Below, one piece after another: positions 1 through 4,884 of a DNA stretch of 20,136 nt. A model generated the notes under the pieces. The model ran no database searches. It was not told where the DNA came from and saw nothing but the letters and a program-made list of their open reading frames with translations. How positions within the stretch are numbered: position 1 is the first letter of the stretch; each line of letters begins with the position of its first letter. A program made the translations under genes and the position numbers. The stretch comes from a virus, in IMG/VR virus record IMGVR_UViG_3300042888_002419, positions 1 through 20,136 of that record; one strand, 5' to 3'.

Positions 1-38
1 TTAGTCGACAACTACAATAACATCAGACCATCATCTTG

Positions 39-112
39 TATCGCGTACGGGGTTCGAACCCGTAATCTTCACCGTGAAAGGGTGACGACTTAACCAATTT
101 GTCCAACGCGAC
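39..112 (-). tRNA. tRNA-Glu (anticodon UUC)
   Basis: Read on the minus strand this 74-nt stretch folds as a cloverleaf. The seven-pair acceptor stem GTCGCGT/ACGCGAT has one G-U pair, the anticodon stem TCACC/GGTGA encloses loop CTTTCAC (anticodon TTC), and the T arm is ACGGG-TTCGAAC-CCCGT. The discriminator base is A and CCA is not encoded. It is separated from the terminator at 250-283 by a structured leader with its own promoter-like box, so it probably starts a separate transcript that leaves the window on the left. Confidence 0.93.
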
Positions 113-206
113 GTTTAAATCGAAATATTTTCGCCCCCTGTATATCCTTTCGGAAGATGCTTAAGGTCAGCCTTAACTATTAAGGGAGCCACCCGTATTT
201 CGAATA
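113..206 (-). promoter_or_regulatory. Structured leader upstream of tRNA-Glu
   Basis: On the minus strand this non-coding stretch holds several short inverted repeats. Two hairpins exclude each other: CCTTAA (about 185-180) can pair with TTAAGG (176-171) around loop TAG, and the same TTAAGG can instead pair with the next CCTTAA (166-161) around loop CTGA. Further down are UCC-GAAA-GGA and CGAAA-ATA-TTTCG. The order promoter, alternative hairpins, tRNA suggests a processing or attenuation leader, but no known riboswitch or ribozyme core was recognised. No open reading frame of useful length is present. Confidence 0.35.
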
Positions 207-214
207 CAAATTTA
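207..214 (-). promoter_or_regulatory. Promoter -7 box upstream of tRNA-Glu
   Basis: The minus strand reads TAAATTTG, matching the Bacteroidota -7 consensus TAnnTTTG. No TTTG element lies 19-20 bases further upstream, so only half of the promoter is supported. Transcription would start near 201 and run through the structured leader into tRNA-Glu. Confidence 0.4.
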
Positions 215-249
215 CAACCAATATTTCAAAGAACCTAACAATTTTACAT

Positions 250-283
250 AAAAAAACCCCGAACCTTTTTACGAGTTCGGGGT
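250..283 (-). terminator. Intrinsic terminator after micro-ORF 1
   Basis: The minus strand forms ACCCCGAAC / GTTCGGGGT (pairing 275-283 with 256-264, ten-base loop) followed directly by a run of seven T. It closes the transcript carrying the two oxygenase genes and micro-ORF 1. Its sequence is closely related to the terminators at 2385-2416 and 5638-5669, each with ATAAAAAAACCC at the same end. Confidence 0.85.
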
Positions 284-318
284 ATATAAAAAATTGGGTT
301 TATTTCTATTTTAAAAAA

Positions 319-420
319 TTATCCTAAGATTACATCCGAACTACAATCGCGCATACGCTCATACCAACAAATCGATTTTTGCTGTGTACTAAAGACCATA
401 TGTTTTATTGTAGTTTTCAT
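319..420 (-). CDS. Micro-ORF 1, 33 residues
   Basis: A 33-codon reading frame starts with ATG-AAA-ACT-ACA (MKTTIKH...) and ends in TAA 35 bases before the terminator hairpin. An exact Bacteroidota-type promoter sits just upstream, predicting a leader of about 13-15 bases, and the A-rich AGAAACA precedes the ATG. The product would be basic with two cysteines and two tryptophan/tyrosine residues in its second half; no family is recognised. The promoter/ORF/terminator arrangement supports a real short transcript, but translation is inferred. It could equally be a small RNA. It begins like micro-ORF 2 (M-K/R-T-T-I/L-x-H). Confidence 0.5.
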   Translation of the reverse strand: MKTTIKHMVFSTQQKSICWYERMRDCSSDVILG

Positions 421-438
421 TGTTTCTAATATATACCT

Positions 439-469
439 CAAAGATAGTAAAAATCTTTAATTTGTCAAA
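439..469 (-). promoter_or_regulatory. Bacteroidota-type promoter of micro-ORF 1
   Basis: On the minus strand TTTG (469-466), 19 bases, then TATCTTTG (446-439) match the two promoter elements of the Bacteroidota housekeeping sigma factor at ideal spacing. It is one of the two best-matching promoters in the window. It lies immediately downstream of the oxygenase gene and drives only micro-ORF 1 before the terminator. Confidence 0.7.
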
Positions 470-475
470 TTATTT

Positions 476-1054
476 TTAATAATCAATTTTATGGTCCTGA
501 GATAATGTCATACTTTGACCAACAATTACATCTCTTAAACCTTTAGTTACGGGTTCCACATAATGTGGGTGAGTCAAACCACCAGGAAACACAATAATAT
601 CCCCCTTTTCTAATCTGTAAGTAACATTCTGTCTAGGAAAAATTAGTTTACCTCCTTCATAATCATCAGTTAAACATCCAACCATACTTAACCCACTAAA
701 ATCCCAATGAATATCTTTTTCACCGTTAATTAAACTATTAGGTGTATAATGAAGTAAGAATAAATCTCTCCATTTTGTTTCAACAAATTTACTTAATTGT
801 TTTATAGTCTCCTCACTTGAATTTAATCCTATTCCTTTTTCAACATCATACGTACTAAAATAATGTCCCAAATATTTGGATTCAATTTCAGAAAACCAAA
901 AATTATCAAAAATATAAAATGTGTTTTTATCCTCAATATGTAAATCTAATCTTCCATCAAAACCGCTCTTATTTCTAACCGACATTAGTCTTTCAATAAG
1001 TTCATCAGTCATGATTTTTGGAAATACAAAAATATCTAAGTCAATCTGTTTCAT
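476..1054 (-). CDS. 2OG-Fe(II) oxygenase, prolyl 4-hydroxylase-like
   Basis: A 192-residue protein of the 2-oxoglutarate/Fe(II) dioxygenase fold, the length of a minimal catalytic domain. The iron ligands are readable: H116-W-D118, then H164 in the HYVEPVTKGLR stretch, with R174 placed to bind the 2-oxoglutarate carboxylate. GGKLIFP (134-140) is the usual strand before the second half of the barrel. Such enzymes hydroxylate proteins, nucleotides or small molecules using oxygen and 2-oxoglutarate; the substrate is not visible here. The start codon shares one base with the stop of the upstream oxygenase gene (TAATG), so the two are probably translationally coupled. It is the last large gene before micro-ORF 1. 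The fold assignment is firm, the substrate unknown. Confidence 0.85.
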   Translation of the reverse strand: MKQIDLDIFVFPKIMTDELIERLMSVRNKSGFDGRLDLHIEDKNTFYIFDNFWFSEIESKYLGHYFSTYDVEKGIGLNSSEETIKQLSKFVETKWRDLFLLHYTPNSLINGEKDIHWDFSGLSMVGCLTDDYEGGKLIFPRQNVTYRLEKGDIIVFPGGLTHPHYVEPVTKGLRDVIVGQSMTLSQDHKIDY

Positions 1055-1773
1055 TATTTAACTCCGTCTTGAATATTAAAATTAATCACACATCTGTGTG
1101 TCTTACCGTAGAATGGTTTAACCGAATGTACGATATCATACGGCCAAATGATTAACATACCCTTTTTAGGTCTGATAAAGTGAGACATCCCTCTAATATG
1201 GAATGTAAAAACTCCACTATAAGGATGGTCGGCAATCGGGTCACCGTCAGATAGGTAATAACCTCCTGAGAAGTTTAACATTGTTTCCTCATTTGGTTGC
1301 CATCTACAGTGATTGTGAGCATTATGACCTCTACCTTCAGTTGGGTTATAATATTGAATCCAGCTCTCGGTAATATCAGGTTTTCTATTGTGTTGGAACC
1401 CTAACATGTCTAATAACTCCATATAACCACTCTCAACCCTTTGTCTAATCTTCTTAACGTTCTCATTGTTGATGTCAAGAAAGTCGTTAGGCGGTGTCCA
1501 AAAACGACTACCAATAGGATTATACTCTGTAGGTTCCACCCACATTTCTCTCTTATCGTAATTCACAGAATAATTTGATTGTCTGTTAATGTCGTATTGT
1601 TCAGGAAGTTCCTGACCCATTAACTTTTGTTGGGGAGTTAGATTCTCAAACCCAAACGTGTATACCTCATCATGAAACTCATCGTCACCGAAAACTTTCA
1701 TGTATACAGGAATTGGAGCCAAGTGAAATAAATTCGGTTGACTCGTTGGAACTAAAGGTCTTTGTACGTACAT
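1054..1773 (-). CDS. 2OG-Fe(II) oxygenase, TIGR02466-like
   Basis: A 239-residue protein resembling the TIGR02466 group of putative 2OG-Fe(II) oxygenases. The core contains W138-I-Q-Y-Y-N-P, then GHNAHNH with H153 and H155 as candidate iron ligands, the SGGYYL strand (169-174), the RPKKGMLIIWP strand (201-211), distal H216 in IVHSVKP, and R227 before the INF strand. A histidine/asparagine arrangement replaces a clear HxD, so which first-shell residues bind iron is uncertain. The gene begins only 14 bases after the mature 3' end of tRNA-Leu(UAG) and has no promoter of its own, so it is probably cotranscribed with the tRNAs and released by tRNA 3' processing. Its stop overlaps the start of the next oxygenase gene. 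Confidence 0.8.
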   Translation of the reverse strand: MYVQRPLVPTSQPNLFHLAPIPVYMKVFGDDEFHDEVYTFGFENLTPQQKLMGQELPEQYDINRQSNYSVNYDKREMWVEPTEYNPIGSRFWTPPNDFLDINNENVKKIRQRVESGYMELLDMLGFQHNRKPDITESWIQYYNPTEGRGHNAHNHCRWQPNEETMLNFSGGYYLSDGDPIADHPYSGVFTFHIRGMSHFIRPKKGMLIIWPYDIVHSVKPFYGKTHRCVINFNIQDGVK

Positions 1774-1787
1774 AATTTACTTTATTG

Positions 1788-1868
1788 TACCCCAAGTCGG
1801 ACTCGAACCGACACGACCGAAGTCACAAGTTCCTAAGACTTGCGCGGCTACCATTACGCCATCGGGGT
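1788..1868 (-). tRNA. tRNA-Leu (anticodon UAG)
   Basis: An 81-nt class II tRNA on the minus strand. The acceptor stem is ACCCCGA/TTGGGGT, the anticodon stem CAAGT/ACTTG surrounds loop CTTAGGA (anticodon TAG), a long variable arm follows, and the T arm is GTCGG-TTCGAGT-CCGAC. The discriminator base A fits leucine. The 3' end is 14 bases from the start codon of the following oxygenase gene. Confidence 0.93.
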
Positions 1869-1872
1869 AAAT

Positions 1873-1966
1873 ATCATTATCGCTTCAGCCACATCGGGAA
1901 AGGCGCCTCTCCCGCGTTGTTTAAGTGTGTGTCTTGCGCCGTATCTCACTGAGTTACGATAATGAT
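1873..1966 (-). ncRNA. Structured 94-nt element between two tRNAs
   Basis: This element almost exactly fills the 100-base gap between tRNA-Arg and tRNA-Leu(UAG). Its ends form a perfect ten-pair stem (ATCATTATCG at 1966-1957 with CGATAATGAT at 1882-1873, minus strand). Inside is a strong hairpin, CGGGAGAG-GCGC-CTTTCCCG, and a weaker arm GCG...AAG-ACACACA-CTT...CGC. A TAACTCAGTGAG segment resembles a tRNA D arm, but there is no T-arm signature (TTCGA) and no standard anticodon stem, so it is not a normal tRNA. It may be a stable small RNA excised when the flanking tRNAs are processed, comparable in position to the non-tRNA stable RNAs in the T4 tRNA cluster, or a decayed tRNA. Confidence 0.45.
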
Positions 1967-1968
1967 TG

Positions 1969-2042
1969 TGATTCGGATAGGATTCGAACCTATGACCTAC
2001 GCATTAGAAGTGCGTTGCTCTATCCAGCTGAGCTACCAAACC
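1969..2042 (-). tRNA. tRNA-Arg (anticodon UCU)
   Basis: A 74-nt cloverleaf on the minus strand: acceptor GGTTTGG/CCGAATC with G-U pairs, D arm GCTC...GAGC, anticodon stem ACGCA/TGCGT with loop CTTCTAA (TCT), and T arm ATAGG-TTCGAAT-CCTAT. It reads AGA codons, which are frequent in the genes of this window. Confidence 0.94.
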
Positions 2043-2258
2043 AAGCTTCCCCACCTGAGATTCTGGTGAGTAGATTTTTCTTCAGTTTTTCTCTTCAAAA
2101 CCCGCGACGGTCTTACCCGCACATAAAAGTCAAACATACTCGGATGGTTTTGTTATTCGCCATTTGTCCCGAGGACCACTTCTGTATAATCGTAGTGGCA
2201 TTAACTATAACATCTTTAAAGAACGTTACCAAACTTACTGAACACCTCTTGTTCATTG
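2043..2258 (-). other. 216-base non-coding spacer in the tRNA array
   Basis: No believable gene lies between tRNA-Leu(UAA) and tRNA-Arg. On the minus strand several hairpins can be read: TGAACA-AGAGG-TGTTCA next to tRNA-Leu, CCACT/AGTGG with a 13-base loop, GTCC-TCG-GGAC, and CTCACC/GGTGGG just before tRNA-Arg. CTCGG in the third hairpin could also pair with a downstream CCGAG, suggesting a pseudoknot. The frames that cross this spacer run into tRNA sequence and are not taken as genes. It may be a processed structured RNA or an eroded former tRNA region. Confidence 0.3.
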
Positions 2259-2343
2259 TACCGAGGGAGGGACTCGAACCCTCACGGCCGTTACTGACCA
2301 AGGGATTTTAAGTCCCTCGTGGCTACCATTACACCACCTCGGC
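2259..2343 (-). tRNA. tRNA-Leu (anticodon UAA)
   Basis: An 85-nt class II tRNA on the minus strand: acceptor GCCGAGG/CCTCGGT (one G-U), anticodon stem AGGGA/TCCCT around CTTAAAA (TAA), a long variable arm, and T arm GAGGG-TTCGAGT-CCCTC. It is the first tRNA of its array, and a promoter box begins 11 bases upstream. Confidence 0.94.
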
Positions 2344-2353
2344 ATTTGTTTTA

Positions 2354-2361
2354 CAAAGATA
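2354..2361 (-). promoter_or_regulatory. Promoter -7 box of the Leu-Arg-Leu tRNA array
   Basis: The minus strand reads TATCTTTG, an exact TAnnTTTG box, placing the transcript start about 4 bases before tRNA-Leu(UAA). No clear TTTG is present at -33; the T-rich tract of the preceding terminator occupies that position. Confidence 0.5.
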
Positions 2362-2384
2362 ATGAATATCTCTGATAAAGTCAT

Positions 2385-2416
2385 AAAAAAACCCCGAACT
2401 TTTTTTAGTTCAGGGT
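2385..2416 (-). terminator. Intrinsic terminator after micro-ORF 2
   Basis: The minus strand pairs ACCCTGAAC with GTTCGGGGT (one mismatch) around an eight-base A-rich loop and continues into seven T. It ends the operon that starts with tRNA-Asp. The sequence is nearly the same as the terminator at 250-283. Confidence 0.82.
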
Positions 2417-2449
2417 GAATATCTATAAATAGAAACGGCTCTGAACAAG

Positions 2450-2518
2450 TTACGGCATAAGTCTTCTTAATAGACCTTGTCTATCAAGTAATAACGTATG
2501 TAATAATGTTGTTCTCAT
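2450..2518 (-). CDS. Micro-ORF 2, 22 residues
   Basis: A 22-codon frame (MRTTLLH...) ends 33 bases before the terminator hairpin. The peptide is leucine-rich with several arginines in its second half, so it could be a short amphipathic helix; no family is recognised. It starts 17 bases after the stop of the acidic protein gene, with ATATTTATA just before its ATG and no separate promoter, so it would be expressed as the last cistron of the operon. Its position and N-terminus match micro-ORF 1. Translation is inferred. Confidence 0.4.
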   Translation of the reverse strand: MRTTLLHTLLLDRQGLLRRLMP

Positions 2519-2535
2519 GTTTTTATAAATATGTC

Positions 2536-3249
2536 TTAATTTACGAAGCTTTCTTCAAAGTAAGTATCGCTTGAATTGTCTTCAATGTTCTCTGTATGAT
2601 TTAATGTAACTATTTTATTGTTGAAGTCAAATATAAAGTTACCATCGGACCCCTCATTAATTTCCCATCCACCAAAATTTCTGGATAGCTCTCCGTAACA
2701 CCAATCCTCAATTCCTGAGGGAACTCCACTACCATTCTCTTCAAACGAACTCTCCATATAACCAGAGTCTCCTGACCCATTATAAGTTACGGTTAAAATA
2801 CCATCGTTAGGAATTTCAACATCTGAAAACTCAGTTTCAATCCAACGGTTAAATCTTTCAATATCTTCCTCAGAATCATATTCTAAAGAAGAACCATCAC
2901 CTCTACTATAGAAAGACCACCAATGAGAGAATGTGATTACTTTAGCATCAACATCAATATCATACTCAAGTCTTTGATAGTTAATGTCATCATCGTGTTC
3001 TTTAATCAATCCTTGGTCATCACAATACTTCATAATTTTTTGAAGTATGGGTATTAGTCCTGGAGGGATATCGGCATTATAGTTATTTGCAAAACCAGTT
3101 ACATACTCCCAATTAATATCGTCGTAACTGAATGTCCAACCGTTATCTATATCAACCTCAATATTACCATCTCTCATTCCTAATGAACCTAGGTAATTAG
3201 TTACTCTTCTTAGATATTGTTTTTCTTCTGGTGTTAAAATTCCTTTCAT
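2536..3249 (-). CDS. Acidic protein of unknown function
   Basis: A 237-residue protein rich in Asp, Glu, Asn and Gly with no signal peptide or membrane segment. The stretch VTYNGSGDSGYMESSFEE (about 149-166) resembles the GSGDSG-containing segment of small phage and bacterial hypothetical proteins such as DUF6878; this is a motif-level impression only. Residues near the end (DGNFIFDFNNKIVTLNH) look like two adjacent beta strands. The gene follows the DUF6915-like gene after 11 bases, and that gap is almost entirely the ATTATAAATAT element described in the findings. No function is proposed. Confidence 0.75.
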   Translation of the reverse strand: MKGILTPEEKQYLRRVTNYLGSLGMRDGNIEVDIDNGWTFSYDDINWEYVTGFANNYNADIPPGLIPILQKIMKYCDDQGLIKEHDDDINYQRLEYDIDVDAKVITFSHWWSFYSRGDGSSLEYDSEEDIERFNRWIETEFSDVEIPNDGILTVTYNGSGDSGYMESSFEENGSGVPSGIEDWCYGELSRNFGGWEINEGSDGNFIFDFNNKIVTLNHTENIEDNSSDTYFEESFVN

Positions 3250-3260
3250 AATTATAAATA

Positions 3261-3614
3261 TCAGTCAGTGAATTCAAGTTTCATTGTTTTTAACATCCAC
3301 TGAGGTCTTTGATTTGTTGATATATTATTGACCCACTCTTTAGCCGAAGGAATGTAGTTATTACAATCCTCCTTTACATGTTGTTCACCAACATATCTAG
3401 TATAAACGGTTATACCGTCACTATTTTTGAATTCGGTACCAAATTTCTTTTCCATTTCAAAAATACCTTCACTATGATGTCTAAACATTCTATGTAGTGA
3501 ATCACCAAACCATCCTTTAGTTTCGTCTAACCATTCGTGTAGATGAATATAGTCTTCAGGTTTTCCACCAAATTTTTTGGCGGATGATTTTGCGTGTAAG
3601 TTAGGGTGTGCCAT
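3261..3614 (-). CDS. DUF6915-like small protein
   Basis: The chosen start gives 117 residues beginning MAHPNLHAKSSAKKFGG. An upstream ATG at 3668 would run 68 bases into the preceding gene, whereas the ATG at 3614 gives a 14-base overlap and begins exactly where I recall family members begin. The protein contains KKFGGKPEDYIHLHEWLDE, HRMFRHHSEGIFEMEK, a NSDG turn and the GEQHVKEDC segment, a pattern I recognise from the DUF6915 family. Several conserved His residues (about 22, 24, 42, 46, 47) could bind metal, but no activity is known to me. It lies between the sulfotransferase-like and acidic protein genes in one operon. Confidence 0.75.
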   Translation of the reverse strand: MAHPNLHAKSSAKKFGGKPEDYIHLHEWLDETKGWFGDSLHRMFRHHSEGIFEMEKKFGTEFKNSDGITVYTRYVGEQHVKEDCNNYIPSAKEWVNNISTNQRPQWMLKTMKLEFTD

Positions 3615-4200
3615 CTTTCCAATAGTCTTTATTATAATTAAATAAGGTGAATTGTTTCTCCATTCCAAAATAAACTAAATCCGCCAATTCTTGAGTGTAT
3701 AATAATTTCCAATCGTTAACGTCACCAAATTCTTTTTCGTAACAATTGTTGTAAATTTGAGTTTCAAAATATCCGCTTAAATCGATATCACCATTTTTCA
3801 CAAATGGGAGTGATTTTAAGTCTTTTTCTAAAAATTCAACTCTAACATAATAGTCAGGAGTTTTACCTATATTATCAATAATTTTATCTAAATAAAATTC
3901 ATATCCTCTCAACATATCAGTATTAGTAAACTCTTTTTTAATAATACCTCTAATCCAAGATTCAAAATCTATTGAATATGATTTATTATTGTGTAAAAAA
4001 ATACGGAATAATGATGCTAATCTAGAATATGGATTTCGAATATTTAAAATTAAGGTATAATCGAGTTTATCTTTTTTGGTTGAATACCCGTGTTGACTGG
4101 AAATATCAAAATTATAAATTTTTTGTAGTACCCCACACGTTCTGGTTGCGGTTCTCATAGGAGTTACCCAAACTATTTTTAATTCGTCAGAATAGTTCAT
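3601..4200 (-). CDS. Sulfotransferase-like protein
   Basis: A 199-residue protein with the two PAPS-binding signatures of sulfotransferases. Near the start, WVTPMRTATRT (11-21) sits where the 5'-phosphosulfate loop belongs, with Arg/Thr replacing the usual Lys-x-Gly-x-Thr. NIRNPYSRLASLF (53-65) is a good match to the 3'-phosphate-binding RxPxxRxxS segment. The length suits a minimal domain. Such enzymes move sulfate from PAPS to sugars or proteins; the acceptor is unknown. The start overlaps the stop of the membrane protein gene by one base (TAATG). The unusual first loop leaves open that it binds PAPS weakly or uses another donor. Confidence 0.7.
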   Translation of the reverse strand: MNYSDELKIVWVTPMRTATRTCGVLQKIYNFDISSQHGYSTKKDKLDYTLILNIRNPYSRLASLFRIFLHNNKSYSIDFESWIRGIIKKEFTNTDMLRGYEFYLDKIIDNIGKTPDYYVRVEFLEKDLKSLPFVKNGDIDLSGYFETQIYNNCYEKEFGDVNDWKLLYTQELADLVYFGMEKQFTLFNYNKDYWKDGTP

Positions 4201-4433
4201 TAAAATCCTTTTGTTTGATTTCTTCTTGCCTCTTCAGCTTCTTTGTAAACTCTAACCCAAGTTAAAAACACATCAATAGGGGCTAGAATCCAACACATAA
4301 TAATTAGACCCATACTTTCGAGACCTGGTGATATTCCAAGACCACCCGACATAACATCTCTGTTCCATTTTCTAATTGACATAATTACACAGTAAACGAA
4401 GCAAACAATGTAATAAGACCAAAATAATTGCAT
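4200..4433 (-). CDS. Small two-segment membrane protein
   Basis: A longer frame reaches 4493, but that start lies inside tRNA-Ala, so the ATG at 4433 is used, giving 77 residues. The N-terminal stretch FWSYYIVCFVYCVIM (about 4-18) and a second one, MGLIIMCWILAPIDVFLTWV (about 41-60), are probable membrane segments, followed by a charged tail ending KEAEEARRNQTKGF. The size and layout would fit a holin or another small membrane protein, but it is not next to the lysis-type gene and no family is recognised. Translation starts 14 bases after the mature end of tRNA-Ala, so the mRNA likely begins at the tRNA cleavage site. Confidence 0.7.
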   Translation of the reverse strand: MQLFWSYYIVCFVYCVIMSIRKWNRDVMSGGLGISPGLESMGLIIMCWILAPIDVFLTWVRVYKEAEEARRNQTKGF

Positions 4434-4447
4434 AAAATATAATTTAG

Positions 4448-4521
4448 TGGAGAATGAGGGAGTCGAACCCACGACCTCTTGAATGCAAATCAAGCGCTCT
4501 AGCCAACTGAGCTAATTCCCC
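4448..4521 (-). tRNA. tRNA-Ala (anticodon UGC)
   Basis: A 74-nt cloverleaf: acceptor GGGGAAT/ATTCTCC carries the G3-U70 pair that specifies alanine, anticodon stem CTTGA/TCAAG surrounds TTTGCAT (TGC), and the T loop is TTCGACT. The T stem GTGGG/CCCTC has one T-T mismatch. It is the last of the four tRNAs in this array. Confidence 0.93.
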
Positions 4522-4527
4522 TATTAG

Positions 4528-4600
4528 AGCCTCCTGTCGGAATCGAACCAACGACCTACTGATTACAAATCAGTTGCTCTACCTGCTGAGCTAAGGAGGC
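4528..4600 (-). tRNA. tRNA-Thr (anticodon UGU)
   Basis: A 73-nt cloverleaf with perfect acceptor stem GCCTCCT... paired as AGGAGGC/GCCTCCT, D arm GCTC...GAGC, anticodon stem ACTGA/TCAGT around TTTGTAA (TGT), and T arm TTCGATT. Only six bases separate it from tRNA-Ala. Confidence 0.94.
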
Positions 4601-4651
4601 ATTTGTGGGTATATGTTCATCACATATTCTTGGGTTCCCACACACCCCTTG

Positions 4652-4724
4652 AGCGGTAGACAGGGTTCGAACCTGCGACCTCGTACTTGGAAGGAACGAG
4701 CTCTACCAACTGAGCTACTACCGC
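4652..4724 (-). tRNA. tRNA-Gly (anticodon UCC)
   Basis: A 73-nt cloverleaf: acceptor GCGGTAG/CTACCGC, anticodon loop CTTCCAA (TCC), T arm GCAGG-TTCGAAC-CCTGT, discriminator T as expected for glycine. The anticodon stem CGTTC/GTACG has one T-T mismatch. A 51-base spacer without obvious features follows before tRNA-Thr. Confidence 0.92.
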
Positions 4725-4732
4725 AATTTTGG

Positions 4733-4805
4733 CGGTCCCGACGGGATTCGAACCCGTATCTCGCACCGTGACAGGGTGGAATTGTAACCATTCAACCACG
4801 GGACC
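4733..4805 (-). tRNA. tRNA-Asp (anticodon GUC)
   Basis: A 73-nt cloverleaf: acceptor GGTCCCG/CGGGACC, anticodon stem CCACC/GGTGC region around CTGTCAC (GTC), T arm ACGGG-TTCGAAT-CCCGT, and discriminator G, the identity base for aspartate. It is the first tRNA of the four-tRNA array. Confidence 0.94.
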
Positions 4806-4884
4806 AATTTAGGTTTTGGTGTAAACACCCTACATGACTTTAACCTAAAAAGTACACTGAGTAATTTAAAACCCCCAGCGGTTT
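4806..4884 (-). promoter_or_regulatory. Structured leader upstream of tRNA-Asp
   Basis: The 79 bases before tRNA-Asp can fold as an outer eight-pair stem (TTTAGGTT at 4808-4815 with AACCTAAA at 4842-4849) enclosing GGTG-TTTA-CACC (4818-4829). A further hairpin AAAACC/GGTTTT lies at 4868-4885 and overlaps the stop codon of the glucosaminidase gene, for which it may serve as a weak terminator. No reading frame is present. Role in processing or control of the tRNA array is inferred only. Confidence 0.38.

Noticed and set aside
1-38. The tail of a protein gene at the left edge on the minus strand
   Set aside because: The frame ending at the TAA in 1-3 is broken by a TGA at 31-33, before the tRNA-Glu gene; no start codon is available.
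113-206. A self-cleaving ribozyme (hammerhead or pistol type) in the tRNA-Glu leader
   Set aside because: The CTGA and GAAA fragments are present but the conserved CUGAUGA core and the pistol pseudoknot pairing are not.
1873-1966. Reading the 94-nt element as an eleventh tRNA
   Set aside because: There is no TTCGA T loop, no five-pair anticodon stem with a seven-base loop, and the terminal stem has ten rather than seven pairs.
2113-2301. A 62-codon minus-strand frame in the tRNA spacer
   Set aside because: Its start lies inside tRNA-Leu(UAA); the part outside has no motif and no start signal of its own.
1925-2311. A 128-codon plus-strand frame across the tRNA array
   Set aside because: It reads antisense through tRNA-Arg and into tRNA-Leu(UAA), and its amino-acid pattern is that of translated tRNA sequence, so it is not a gene.
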